Shown: positions 1 to 9,797, numbered from the stretch's first letter. The stretch: 64,000 nucleotides of DNA from Mucilaginibacter sp. UR6-1 (GCF_020880975.1 NZ_JAJIWP010000001.1:434001-498000), one strand, 5' to 3'. Translations and numbers: made by a program. Notes: generated by a model not told the origin, from the sequence alone.

Positions 1-215
1 CCTGGTTTGGAAAATGGAATTTCTTTGCGACTCACTTTAATGTATAAGGATGCTTCTGAAATTTTAAGAAACGCTGCTGCTTCCTCAACGTTCAATAAAT
101 CATTATCCCCGGTATCCGAGGGTTTGAGACCAATAACAAGTTGTTCGATAGATTCTACTTTTTCAAAAAGTAAGCTGATGATTTCAGGAAGTTCATTAAA
201 ATTAAATGGATCCAT
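1..215 (-). CDS. Excisionase-type helix-turn-helix protein, N-terminal part (cut by window edge)
   Basis: An open frame starts at the ATG whose first base is 215 and runs off the left edge without a stop (71 codons seen). It reads as a helical N-terminus followed by LLNVEEAAAFLKISEASLY and a KEIPFSKPG segment. That is the pattern of the short MerR/excisionase-like HTH_17 proteins common near integrases and mob genes in Bacteroidota elements; the missing C-terminus should finish the wing. Such proteins bind DNA in excision or transcription control. It is co-directional with the defence cluster and begins 61 bases after the CHAT gene ends. Confidence 0.8.
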   Translation of the reverse strand, partial: MDPFNFNELPEIISLLFEKVESIEQLVIGLKPSDTGDNDLLNVEEAAAFLKISEASLYIKVSRKEIPFSKP

Positions 216-276
216 CTTGTAAAGATGTGCCAATTGTCTTGTTACACATCATCAGTTTTTCTGTACTACAGAAGAT

Positions 277-2445
277 TTATTCTAAGTAAGTAAATGAACC
301 ATAATAGAATAAATTGTCGTACTGAATTTTTGCAGAGTATTCTATTCTATCATATAGATCATTGTTTGAAATATAACTTTTGAACCTATCTACAATTTTG
401 TCCTGTCCACTAAAGAAATGTTCAAGTGTGTCATTAAAACTTTGCTGATAGTCATAGCCTTCAGATAGAGCTATGCCGAGTAATAAACCAAGGATTAAAC
501 CTGCATAATCATCAATTGGCCATTGATGGCTAATAAGTGATTGTCCACCGGTTACCAAACTTGCGCCGAAACCAATTGAACCGGGAGAATTGATTAAGGT
601 CGTTGTGGCACCGTCGCAGGCATTTAATACAAGTAATCGTCTGCCATCAGACGATGAAGAAATATAGTTTAAATCAGCCAAAGGGATCTTATTAGGGCTT
701 CCATCTTCCTTCGCACGATTCATCAGTAAATACGACAAGTGTGGCCTGAAATGATCGAATTGTCCGTGGCAGGATATCCATACCAGATTATAATCCTTTT
801 CATGGTAGGCTTTTAAAAAGAGTGCTTGATCATCCTCATACCAGTTAAAACGATCAACTTTGGCACCGGCTTTTTCAAAGATTTCCTGAACGCCGTCGCA
901 TTCATACTCCGACATATTGCAATCACCCTGCCACATCAGGATTTTAGAAATACTTTTTGTTGAGTATGGCTTTCTGAATGATTGAACAATTGGCAATCCC
1001 GCTTTAGCATATTTCAGAAATAACGCCTGTAATGGCAACTGGAATTCCGAATAAAGGTAATAGGCTGGAGATGATCGAATAGTTTCCTGAATATTTGGAT
1101 CAGTCAGGTTAAAATGCTCAACGAGTATTTGTTCAAGTTCTTTACCATGTTGTGGTTCTGGCGTTCCTACCTCCTGAAGGTCTTCCGGGCTTCTGGTAGG
1201 ATGCAATTCATCGATCAGTGCGATAGTCATGTTCATAAAGTGATTTAGTTGCTTTATAATCCTACCACCATAATCATGAGGATCAGTTCCAGAATGAACT
1301 ACTTTTCCCTGTTTAGCATATCGAACGCCACCTGGGGTATTGTGCTGAATAATTAGGAATTCATTTGAAATTCTGCTTTCGTTTGGTATTTTAAAAAATT
1401 CACTGATAATCGTTACTATCGCCTGAATTTCGCCTGCGGCCAAGAGTGTGTCTATTAATTGCTGAACAATGGAATAAACTCTGCTTATTTCGAAATCCTT
1501 TTGAATTTCATTTTTTACAAGCTTATCTACCATCTTATGATAACCTCTAATCGAACTAATTATCTGATCCAGGTTTGAAAGTATCGCTGAACTGTCACCT
1601 TTATAAACGGCGCACATTAATTGCAACTGTTCATTTGCATCAATACTGAACATTTTCTGTACGCGTTCGAACCATACCTCCCTGGTTGTTTGAGTGTATT
1701 CGTAACCACAGGCACAAAACTGCATTGCAATAATTTTGCCGCTTGCAGATAATAGCCATGGCCTAGTATAAAAAAACATTAATATATGAGAGCATTTATC
1801 TTTCAAGTTTTGATTGCCGATATTGCTTGCCCAGGTTTGGATCTGACAAAATGCCAAAATTATAATATCATCATAATAAATCGGAGACGCTAATATTTCC
1901 AGTTTAGGATAAAAATGCTCAACATAATATTTAACAATTTCGTAAAAGCCTCCTTTCACACGCTGCTGGTAAAAAAGCATATTGGTCCACTCTGCAAAAG
2001 ACCGATTAAAGCAGTGCCTGACATATGGATGCTGAGACATTTGAAAGATATAAATCCTGTCAAGTTTGGTTTCCCGCTGAACGTTGAATCCAATTGTCGT
2101 ACTTAAAGAATTCGCTAACCATTGAAATAATTCCATGAAAAGCTTTTTGTGGCCTAGCCGACTACTTAAACTTACTGCAAACTGAAATTGAAGAAACCAT
2201 AGCAGTTCTTCATGCTGTTGATAACGTGTATGGAGATTTAAGATGTCATGGCAAAGGCTTTCGGTCAGATCAATTTCTTTTTCGTGATAGTCTTGAAGTG
2301 GATGAATTTCATCAATCCAGAGATCATGCAACGTTGTACAAGATTCCATGTCAAAATTAAAATCCGAATTCCAGCGTGTGTCCTCTTTTAGGTTGGTGGA
2401 GCAATCATAAAATGACGGAAACAATTCTTTCAACATCATAAGCAA
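277..2445 (-). CDS. CHAT-domain (caspase-like) protease protein
   Basis: 722-residue protein whose C-terminal third is a CHAT domain, the bacterial caspase/separase-like cysteine protease fold. The putative catalytic dyad is visible as His560 in WISCHGQFD and Cys610 in VLNACDGA, followed by the usual GFGASLV and HQWPIDDYAG segments. The N-terminal ~450 residues are helical with no family I recognise and may be a sensor or repeat scaffold. CHAT proteases in bacteria act in abortive-infection systems, for instance cleaving partner effectors; no gasdermin-like partner is visible here. It is the last gene of five minus-strand genes, 55 bases after the PD-(D/E)XK gene. Protease activity is inferred from the intact dyad. 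Confidence 0.85.
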   Translation of the reverse strand: MLMMLKELFPSFYDCSTNLKEDTRWNSDFNFDMESCTTLHDLWIDEIHPLQDYHEKEIDLTESLCHDILNLHTRYQQHEELLWFLQFQFAVSLSSRLGHKKLFMELFQWLANSLSTTIGFNVQRETKLDRIYIFQMSQHPYVRHCFNRSFAEWTNMLFYQQRVKGGFYEIVKYYVEHFYPKLEILASPIYYDDIIILAFCQIQTWASNIGNQNLKDKCSHILMFFYTRPWLLSASGKIIAMQFCACGYEYTQTTREVWFERVQKMFSIDANEQLQLMCAVYKGDSSAILSNLDQIISSIRGYHKMVDKLVKNEIQKDFEISRVYSIVQQLIDTLLAAGEIQAIVTIISEFFKIPNESRISNEFLIIQHNTPGGVRYAKQGKVVHSGTDPHDYGGRIIKQLNHFMNMTIALIDELHPTRSPEDLQEVGTPEPQHGKELEQILVEHFNLTDPNIQETIRSSPAYYLYSEFQLPLQALFLKYAKAGLPIVQSFRKPYSTKSISKILMWQGDCNMSEYECDGVQEIFEKAGAKVDRFNWYEDDQALFLKAYHEKDYNLVWISCHGQFDHFRPHLSYLLMNRAKEDGSPNKIPLADLNYISSSSDGRRLLVLNACDGATTTLINSPGSIGFGASLVTGGQSLISHQWPIDDYAGLILGLLLGIALSEGYDYQQSFNDTLEHFFSGQDKIVDRFKSYISNNDLYDRIEYSAKIQYDNLFYYGSFTYLE

Positions 2446-2500
2446 TAGTAGGATAAGGTTAATTTATATTATTAATTAGATTTAGCTTTTTTAATGCTGA

Positions 2501-3529
2501 TCAGTAAGGCCTTGGAACCAATAGTAGGCTTTCAAGAAAAGATTTGTAGTGAATAAGATTTTGTAAGACTAAAGTTTTATTAATCAGACTTTCACCTGAA
2601 CCCAGCCAGTCAGATTTATGTACCACAGCACACGTCATATAATCGCCGGTACCAAACCTTTCCGGACGACGTATCGTTCTTTCATCGGCAGCACCAGCAT
2701 TTTTCTTTATTACATCATGCCACAAATTCCTGATTTCTGATTTTGTATAATCCTCAATATCTGAATCCAAATGAGATATTTTGAAGCACAATTTGCCTTG
2801 CTCTATCTGTAGATAAACCGGAAATCCATGCCAATCACGCCAGTTTAAAACAGCATTCCAGAAACTCTCTCCACCCGGAGGGTTGACAAGGTGCCAATCG
2901 GTTATTCCCAAATTATCCTCTAAAAACTGGTAAAAACCAATCCAGCATGCGTCGTTCCATTTACCAATAATTGTAGATTCAAATGCGTCATGTGCTTTTT
3001 GTAGTTGGTGCAGTCTTTCCCGAAAGTCAATCAGGATATTATTACCCTCAACCGGAAAATGATTTAGGATTTCAATGAATTCTTTACGGTTAAAAGGCTG
3101 AAATCCTTTATGCCTGATCATTCCCAAACGTTTTTGCGATTCGCTGCCTGTTTTCAGATAAATGCAACCAAGGCTTGCATTGTTTTGTTCGCACCATTTT
3201 TCTCCTGATTTCCGGTAACGTTCCAATTGACCAATTCTTTCCTTAGTAAAGGTCTTATCTTCGATAACAATAAGGTATTTACCTTTATTAGTATCAACTT
3301 CTGCATAGACGTCAATGTTTTCCCATTGCCTACCGGCACGGACTTTTATGATCTTAAGATCGGAACTGTCATGATTTTTCATCAGAAGTGCCATCACAAA
3401 CTGGGTGCCGATGTTATGCAGATCTTCGTCATATTGCCAGTTGTCCGGGTCTGCCCATTGCAGGAGCCATGCGATAAAAGCATCCTGATGTAGTTCTTTG
3501 GTAGCGATACTGAAGATATTCGGTTTCAT
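2501..3529 (-). CDS. PD-(D/E)XK nuclease superfamily protein (PDDEXK_4-like)
   Basis: 342 residues. The N-terminus IATKELHQDAFIAWLLQWADP is the hallmark of the PDDEXK_4 family. The nuclease core is readable as Asp73 (in NIDVYAEV) followed by the E-x-K pair Glu90/Lys92 (in LIVIEDKT), with basic and aromatic residues beyond. Members are predicted metal-dependent DNA nucleases found in defence islands and beside restriction genes. It lies 49 bases downstream of the PLD gene and 55 upstream of the CHAT gene, so it is probably co-transcribed. The core residues look intact, so catalytic activity is plausible; the substrate is unknown. Confidence 0.8.
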   Translation of the reverse strand: MKPNIFSIATKELHQDAFIAWLLQWADPDNWQYDEDLHNIGTQFVMALLMKNHDSSDLKIIKVRAGRQWENIDVYAEVDTNKGKYLIVIEDKTFTKERIGQLERYRKSGEKWCEQNNASLGCIYLKTGSESQKRLGMIRHKGFQPFNRKEFIEILNHFPVEGNNILIDFRERLHQLQKAHDAFESTIIGKWNDACWIGFYQFLEDNLGITDWHLVNPPGGESFWNAVLNWRDWHGFPVYLQIEQGKLCFKISHLDSDIEDYTKSEIRNLWHDVIKKNAGAADERTIRRPERFGTGDYMTCAVVHKSDWLGSGESLINKTLVLQNLIHYKSFLESLLLVPRPY

Positions 3530-3578
3530 GAAAATGATTTGGTTTAGTTAGTTATCAGGTTTTTATTCTTTTGCCGGG

Positions 3579-6155
3579 TTACCAAAGCGATTTACGCCAT
3601 CGCCAATCAATGAGGGAAAATAGTTCTCCGTTCCAGTAATCCCTGATACTTTCATTCCATTCGTATCCGGTATGAATGAGTTTATAAAATTTCACATCGG
3701 GTGTATCAGGAACACGTTTTTCAATATAGGTCATTCCATCTTCGGGATGTTCATACCATTTGGATTCATCGAGTTCTGCCTGCATTAATTTGATGTTAGT
3801 ATGTAATTCATCGATCAGATTGACATCTCCAAGCTCTTCCCTGGTTTCCTCTGGAATAAAAAAAGCAAAGTCTTGTGGCTCAGTGTACGCTTGTCCTGGT
3901 TGGGAAAAACAGCGATATGCGTTTTGAAGATTTAGCGTAGTCCAGCGATCGATCTTATCACGATTATATTGGGTATTAACCATAGAAAATATGGATACTG
4001 CACTTACTGTCGTTTTAAGGGCCATTTCCTGATAGGCTGTTATCTTAGCTATATATTCTGCATTCCCGTCAATTTTAAGACCGTCCTTCTGTGCACACCA
4101 TAAGGTAAAAGATCCGATAACATAGTTTAGAAAATCGCTCCAGGATAGATATTTATCGGAGAACAGTAGATCAAGAATTGGCGCTTCTTCCAGTTCATCC
4201 TCAACCTTTTCCCGATGGCTAAATAAATGTAGAAGAATTTCAAGTACGATTAGATACATTGTCAGATCGACCAATGTTGGCTTAACAGCTTTGGCGTTTC
4301 GTATATTATCTTGAAGAACTTCGGAATAATCATTAAGGAACTTCTCTACCTTTTCTTTCAGTTTATTGAAATTAGATTTTGAGATACGCTTCCGTCCTGA
4401 CTCGCGGTATTCTGCGACACGTCCGGTTGAGTTATTAATATCCTCCGTTTCTTCTTCGTCGATCAGGGCTTCTTCTTTTCTGGTACGGGCTGTTTTCAAA
4501 TAGGCGAATATGCTATCCCAAAGGCGCACAGTTTTATAACCAGTTTGATTTTTAACTGTTCCGGCAATCTCCATTTCTCTTATCCGTTCCTGTATCTCAG
4601 CATAACTGAGATAGATCAATTCCTGATTTTCCTGGTAGGTTTTCTCTTTCCCTAAACCGGATTCACCGGAAGATGACTGAACTCCAGGGGTATTATTTTG
4701 CTGCCTGTGGATTGTATTCAGATATTCGATGATCTTGTAACTCGAAAAGCTGCCGGTTTCGATCAGTTTTCTTATTTGGTTTAGGGAACGGTTTTGAGGG
4801 GATGGGTTTGTAGCCTCAAAAGCCGTTACATCGATGATGAATTGTTTATTAGAGATACGAGTACCGTTAATATGGATTTCGGCGTACAACAAGCTATTTG
4901 ATTGCACTTCAGTCACTAATTTTGATTCACCGGCACTTATATCAATATGCTCGTCCAAAGCTATTGTTGTGCCGGATGAAAAGACGATCAGTTCAGCGCC
5001 CCTGATTATTGAATCAGATTGGATATATATAGCAAGTTGATCCAATTCCTTTTCGACCGCTTTGATATAGACGATATTACCGGCAGTATCATCAGCCTGC
5101 GGTAACGACTCCGGAATCTCAATATCATTCAAATCAATGGATTTTGAAAATTGAAGACCCAGTAGCTGAGTAAAATCGGCATCACTCTCATACAGTAACC
5201 CGGCTTCAATATTCTGGCCTGGAAATCCATGTCCGCCAAAAGCGGCTATCGACGCGTTTGCACTTCCTGAAAAAAGAAGATTGCTGTTAGTCCCTTCAAA
5301 GATGATGTGTTTAGCATGAAAAAAAGATTGCCTGAATTTTTCCACCCTTGCATCCTGCCAAAGGAAAAATTTTAAACCCGGCACAGCTTTCATCTGGTAT
5401 GGTGGCATCCCGAAATTTTCCTGTAATATGACGTTTAAGCGTTTCGGTTTAAATGCTGATTGAAGCTGCTGAATGAACTGGCCTTTAAGATCATAATAAG
5501 GGCTCATGATATGAATGGCTGCTATTTCCTGCCCGTTTATTCGCTCGGCGAGCTGATCGAATAAAGAGACCTCATTACTCGAGGCCATAAAGCTGATGGT
5601 TCCGCCGTCTTCATTATTCTGATAAGAGATGCTCTGCTCAATTTTTTCGGTTAAGTCCAGTAGCTCACAATTCGCTTCGATAGCACGAAACGCATTTTCA
5701 GCAGCAATACCAAGTCCGTCATATAAAGATTTGATGTAAGTCCAGGCTTCTAAAATCAATCCCAGTTTGGGGTCTTTTAAATCTTCGACATAAACTGCAT
5801 TCCACGATTCCAGGTTCCTGCCATGGCCGCAACTAGTCAGATTTCCGGAGCCGATTAGCAATAACAATGAATTGTCGCCTGCCAGGAAAATTATTTTCGG
5901 ATGAAACGCGCCATTACAATTGACCCCATGAAGCGCGTAGTTTCTTTTCCTAGCTTCGCTCATGGTCGTATAACTACCCAATTGCGAACTGAGCATGTTC
6001 CCGTCTACCAGCAGCGAAACATAGTGAACTCCTTTTGAAGCAAGCAGTGGCAAGACCTGTTGTTCAAGATAATAGAAGTTGATCGAGTAAGTTGTACTAA
6101 TCGCAGAATGAAATTTGCCTGTTGGGATATCTCGTAATAATACTTTAGACTTCAT
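3579..6155 (-). CDS. Phospholipase D-like (two HKD half-motifs) large protein
   Basis: 858 residues. Two PLD-superfamily half motifs are visible: His85-x-Lys87 with Asn105 (GAFHPKII...GSGNLTS) and His280-x-Lys282 with Asn300 (FFHAKHII...SGSANAS). In this superfamily these form one active site cutting phosphodiester bonds in DNA or lipids. The remaining ~550 residues, including a charged linker near residues 460-560, match nothing I recognise and contain no helicase Walker motif. The ATG overlaps the end of the preceding winged-helix gene by 11 bases, which implies translational coupling and probably a joint function. DISARM and other defence systems use PLD nucleases, but the partner genes here are not DISARM genes. 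Confidence 0.75.
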   Translation of the reverse strand: MKSKVLLRDIPTGKFHSAISTTYSINFYYLEQQVLPLLASKGVHYVSLLVDGNMLSSQLGSYTTMSEARKRNYALHGVNCNGAFHPKIIFLAGDNSLLLLIGSGNLTSCGHGRNLESWNAVYVEDLKDPKLGLILEAWTYIKSLYDGLGIAAENAFRAIEANCELLDLTEKIEQSISYQNNEDGGTISFMASSNEVSLFDQLAERINGQEIAAIHIMSPYYDLKGQFIQQLQSAFKPKRLNVILQENFGMPPYQMKAVPGLKFFLWQDARVEKFRQSFFHAKHIIFEGTNSNLLFSGSANASIAAFGGHGFPGQNIEAGLLYESDADFTQLLGLQFSKSIDLNDIEIPESLPQADDTAGNIVYIKAVEKELDQLAIYIQSDSIIRGAELIVFSSGTTIALDEHIDISAGESKLVTEVQSNSLLYAEIHINGTRISNKQFIIDVTAFEATNPSPQNRSLNQIRKLIETGSFSSYKIIEYLNTIHRQQNNTPGVQSSSGESGLGKEKTYQENQELIYLSYAEIQERIREMEIAGTVKNQTGYKTVRLWDSIFAYLKTARTRKEEALIDEEETEDINNSTGRVAEYRESGRKRISKSNFNKLKEKVEKFLNDYSEVLQDNIRNAKAVKPTLVDLTMYLIVLEILLHLFSHREKVEDELEEAPILDLLFSDKYLSWSDFLNYVIGSFTLWCAQKDGLKIDGNAEYIAKITAYQEMALKTTVSAVSIFSMVNTQYNRDKIDRWTTLNLQNAYRCFSQPGQAYTEPQDFAFFIPEETREELGDVNLIDELHTNIKLMQAELDESKWYEHPEDGMTYIEKRVPDTPDVKFYKLIHTGYEWNESIRDYWNGELFSLIDWRWRKSLW

Positions 6156-7719
6156 CTGACAGCAAAGTTTTTCCTGATTCGGTTATAAATAGCAGACCGT
6201 CACGACGTTCTGCCCAGCCTATATCAGCCATGTATTGCACCGTGTTCTGAAGGCGTGGTGTTGTCCGTCCGGGATTGGTTTCGCGAGCTCGCCAAATCAT
6301 CCCATCCTCTATGAAATAGTTGTGCACGAGAGACTGACCAACCTTCGTTTTGCTGTAAGATGAAAAGACGTGCAGATTGATCGCCAATTCAAAAAGCTGT
6401 CGAATGTATCCAGCAAGAGATAAGCTGTTTTTACCAGTGATCAGATCATCAATCATAAAAACAGCATACCCAGTCCTGTTAAAATTGTATTCAGGTTTAC
6501 TTGCCAAGACTTCGATTTGCAGGAGCTGTTTTTTACAATCCCGGTAGATGCATGCTAAACTATTAACGGCTTCGAATATGCATATTCCGAATTGCCCTTC
6601 CCGGAAGGCTGTCTGCATGCCATCAAAATGCTGATAGGTATCACTTTTATTATCGACGTGAAGGGAAATGATTTCATTGAAAGTAAAAGCCCAGACATCG
6701 ATATTATTATCTTCAAAGGCTTGGGTAGCTTGTTGCAGCAGCCATTCCAGCTGGTCATTCAGAGGTTGGGGGAAAACGTCGATTGACCAAAGCAGGCTTC
6801 CGTGAAAATGCTCAAGTGCAACGTGCAGCAATTCGTTCAGTTCATAAATATACCAGGCAGACGCTGCATTTTGTGTTAATATCTCATCTCCACAATGAAG
6901 CTGATAGTTCTCTCTCAGGAAATTATAAGGAAGACTGGAAGTGCCTTCCGGTTGCCCTGCGAGGCTTTTCAGTAGCAACTTTATAGTCTGCTTCCTGTAG
7001 TAGGTTGGTTCGGTGCTTCGATCGTCTTTGGACAACAGCATTTTGCGGTAAAATTCAATTTCTGCAGATTCAGGTATCCAATGTAATGCAAATGGAATTA
7101 ATGCTTTGAGATGCTCTAAGGTTGCTTTTCCTTTAAATAGACAAGCCCAAAAAATCTCCGTTAAACCTTTCGGGAGATTCATTCCGAAACATTTGCCCAG
7201 CTCTGAGCCATAAGCTGTCACAGTATAGATATTCAATTCTGTATTGGGATGATTGATGAGGCCCAGTTCGCGCACCACACCGCTATAGTACTGTCCAAAA
7301 ACACCGCCCTTAAAAGTCCAATAAAGATTATAACCAGCCGCTTTGGATTCCCAGTCGGCACCCTCAGCAAGATTTATATGATCATTAAGATTACGTGCTG
7401 CAAAGGCGCTGCCGCTCACACCGGTTACATCGGGAAATTCGCTTACCATCATGTATGCGATTAACAATTCGGCGCGGCGTATATAGCGCATCTGTTCGTT
7501 GACAGAACCTTTTACTGTCGTTTTTGCAAGGATCAGATCGAGCAGCCAGCAATAAAATCCATTATAGCGGATTCTGTTGGTTACATTGGTGATGCCCACC
7601 ATCATCCTTGTATAGATGACGACACTGCTGTTTTGAATGGCCAGGGGATCACGCCCGCTCGCGGAAGACGGAAAATCGGCCCAGAAAGGTTCGGTTATTT
7701 CTTCTGTACTGTATACCAT
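6145..7719 (-). CDS. Uncharacterised protein with C-terminal winged-helix-like end, paired with the PLD protein
   Basis: 524 residues; I do not recognise the family. The N-terminus is rich in aromatics (FWADFPSSASGRDPLA, YNGFYCWLLDLI), which suggests a conserved structured domain. The C-terminal ~40 residues (RLQNTVQYMADIGWAERRDG, then LLFITESGKTLL) resemble a winged helix. There is no signal peptide and no membrane segment. It overlaps the PLD gene by 11 bases and starts 81 bases after the HEPN-like gene ends, so it belongs to the same transcription unit. A role in sensing or in DNA loading for the PLD partner would be speculation. Confidence 0.6.
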   Translation of the reverse strand: MVYSTEEITEPFWADFPSSASGRDPLAIQNSSVVIYTRMMVGITNVTNRIRYNGFYCWLLDLILAKTTVKGSVNEQMRYIRRAELLIAYMMVSEFPDVTGVSGSAFAARNLNDHINLAEGADWESKAAGYNLYWTFKGGVFGQYYSGVVRELGLINHPNTELNIYTVTAYGSELGKCFGMNLPKGLTEIFWACLFKGKATLEHLKALIPFALHWIPESAEIEFYRKMLLSKDDRSTEPTYYRKQTIKLLLKSLAGQPEGTSSLPYNFLRENYQLHCGDEILTQNAASAWYIYELNELLHVALEHFHGSLLWSIDVFPQPLNDQLEWLLQQATQAFEDNNIDVWAFTFNEIISLHVDNKSDTYQHFDGMQTAFREGQFGICIFEAVNSLACIYRDCKKQLLQIEVLASKPEYNFNRTGYAVFMIDDLITGKNSLSLAGYIRQLFELAINLHVFSSYSKTKVGQSLVHNYFIEDGMIWRARETNPGRTTPRLQNTVQYMADIGWAERRDGLLFITESGKTLLSDEV

Positions 7720-7800
7720 GAAAAATTGTGACGAACTAATATACGCGGTAATACATCATCTTTTACAAAATATCTTTATCCTAACCGCTTGAATAGTTCG

Positions 7801-9675
7801 TTACGCAGGTGATGCAGCAGCTGTTGCAGGATCTGCAGATGATCTGGAAAAGGCATCCCATTGGGCCATACGACTTACCTTATCGATCAGGAAGTCATCC
7901 TGGATTTCGCCAAAGTCGATATTGCGAATCAGCTTACCCAGGTTGTCCAGTGTTTGCTTATTTGCTGCAATAAACGTGTCTACGGCAGCGAGGATATCAG
8001 CATTCATCGCTGGGAAAAGGCGTGGTAGATTGATAATCACTTCGTGAACATCCAAAAGGAAACGTAAACTTTCGTTAAAAATCATTCCTGATTCATTATA
8101 GGTCTTTTGAATAAGCTCTCGGTATTTATAGACGTCGTACGGCGACATGGTTGAAAGATTTCCTTCAGGTTCATTAGCTCGATATAATCCCCATTCAATC
8201 CAGTTATTCAAGAGCTTCAATGCCTGCTCATATTCACCATGTATGCTGTCCACATAACCCGCCAGGTCAAACACTAATGGCAGTTCATTATGTAGCAGAT
8301 TTAGTAGATCTGATTCGACCTCCGGGTAGGCTTTTAGCTTTTTGGTCTCATCTACGAGTGTTATTAACTGAGCCAGTGAATTTATGGATACGAAATTTTC
8401 CGGCCCATCGGCGATAATATTGCTTAGATGGATAAGCGGCGCATTTTGCTGTTCACAGATTTCCATCAGGTTTGCCAGATCCAGCAGCATGTACCGGCTG
8501 CGCAACTCGATCTCAGTATCTTTGCCGGTATGGCTGAATTTGTTTCTATCTTCCGGTAAATAATATTCGTAATAATCGAAATGCAGGTCGTTAACTTCAG
8601 AAGCGGGCCTGACCAGGCTCACTTTATCCGGCAAACTTCCGCTCGTTTTATTTTTTTCATTGATTAGCAGGCTGATTTCCGAAAATATGCCCTCCACCTG
8701 CGGGATTGCTAAGGCGTAAAAGCCGTACCAGTGCTGATGCTGAAATAGTAGTTTCAATTCATCGAAGATGTCTTTTCGTTTTTTTATCAGCGGAAAATTT
8801 TTAAGCTTTTCGTTGACTTTATCCAGAAGAGCATCGGCGTCAATACCGTTCAAAATCTCCTCATTTATATCATGGGTATAACCATGAGCATAATCCGCCT
8901 GAAAAGTGTGTACGAAGATTTTGTTACGGACGGGATTAACTTTGCGCCAATCCAGCCGCTCCATATCGACTGCAAGTACCAGTTTATAGTTTTCAATAAT
9001 TATGTCCCGATAAGGATATTTTTCACGCAATTCCATTAGATCTTCAGATGCCCCTGACTGACCATACCAGTTCTCGCGGTATCCCGGTTTGCTGAAACGG
9101 AGCACGATTGCTTTGATATCGTTGTCCAGATAATCAGCGATCTGATCCCTTTTTTTTCGCGTCCGTTCATAAAACGCCTTTAGCCAGTACCCTTTATGAT
9201 ATCGCGGCGTTTCTGCATTCCGAATTACCGAAGCGATCTCGGATTCGTTTTCGTAATAGGCCAATAAGCTGTCCAATTGTGCGAGTTCCGCAATTGCAGG
9301 AGTCGCGAATTGGCTGCGGAGAGTCGCCGGCAAACCTTCGATGTCCAAAATATTTTCATTGAACTTTTTGATGTATGCTAAAGGATCTTCTGTATCCTGC
9401 GGATAGAAAATTTCGGTTATCTGTCTGGCTGCAGATTCGATTGCCTGTTTGCTCTTCAATTCCGGTAATTCAAATAAAGATAAACCTGCTTTGGCCACAT
9501 CGTGCAGATTGTCTGCAAAAAGTGCATTCTGATCAACGTTTTCCCTGACATATTCTACCATTGCACCGAGGCTTACCTTACCTGATCTCAAATCGTTGAT
9601 TTTGATCCGTTCTCCGCTGTTTTTCTTTTTCATGCTAAAGAGCCATTTAAAAAAATTGATTATTATCCTAAGCAT
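7801..9675 (-). CDS. Large helical protein with HEPN-type R-x4-H motif, first gene of the putative defence operon
   Basis: 624 residues. Residues 316-331 (HWYGFYALAIPQVEGI) followed by Arg377-NKFS-His382 match the R-x4-6-H signature of HEPN ribonucleases, in a DUF4209-like arrangement of a helix with a Glu followed by RN..H. A second RN-x4-H-like stretch, Arg250-NKIFV-His256, lies upstream. HEPN proteins are common RNases of toxin and abortive-infection systems. The short hydrophobic N-terminus (IIINFFKWLF) could instead be leader translation, because an ATG at residue 15 is an alternative start. A TAnnTTTG-type promoter element sits 27 bases upstream. Family assignment is motif-based only. 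Confidence 0.6.
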   Translation of the reverse strand: MLRIIINFFKWLFSMKKKNSGERIKINDLRSGKVSLGAMVEYVRENVDQNALFADNLHDVAKAGLSLFELPELKSKQAIESAARQITEIFYPQDTEDPLAYIKKFNENILDIEGLPATLRSQFATPAIAELAQLDSLLAYYENESEIASVIRNAETPRYHKGYWLKAFYERTRKKRDQIADYLDNDIKAIVLRFSKPGYRENWYGQSGASEDLMELREKYPYRDIIIENYKLVLAVDMERLDWRKVNPVRNKIFVHTFQADYAHGYTHDINEEILNGIDADALLDKVNEKLKNFPLIKKRKDIFDELKLLFQHQHWYGFYALAIPQVEGIFSEISLLINEKNKTSGSLPDKVSLVRPASEVNDLHFDYYEYYLPEDRNKFSHTGKDTEIELRSRYMLLDLANLMEICEQQNAPLIHLSNIIADGPENFVSINSLAQLITLVDETKKLKAYPEVESDLLNLLHNELPLVFDLAGYVDSIHGEYEQALKLLNNWIEWGLYRANEPEGNLSTMSPYDVYKYRELIQKTYNESGMIFNESLRFLLDVHEVIINLPRLFPAMNADILAAVDTFIAANKQTLDNLGKLIRNIDFGEIQDDFLIDKVSRMAQWDAFSRSSADPATAAASPA

Positions 9676-9701
9676 TTTATTGTTTAATGTATTGATTAGA
9701 G

Positions 9702-9709
9702 CAAAAATA
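9702..9709 (-). promoter_or_regulatory. Bacteroidota -7 promoter element for the defence operon
   Basis: On the minus strand the bases read TATTTTTG, matching the TAnnTTTG -7 consensus of the Bacteroidota primary sigma factor, 27 bases before the ATG at 9675. No clear -33 box was found, so this is a candidate. The next 80 bases upstream are non-coding. Confidence 0.4.
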
Positions 9710-9797
9710 CTCTAAAACAATACTAAAACAGCAGAAGCATGAAACGTTGGTTTCATCTGTGGAAATGAGACGAAGGCTAATACAAATAACGATTAAT

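Noticed and set aside
1915..2106. Plus-strand 63-codon frame inside the CHAT gene
   Set aside because: Antisense to a good coding frame and without family pattern.
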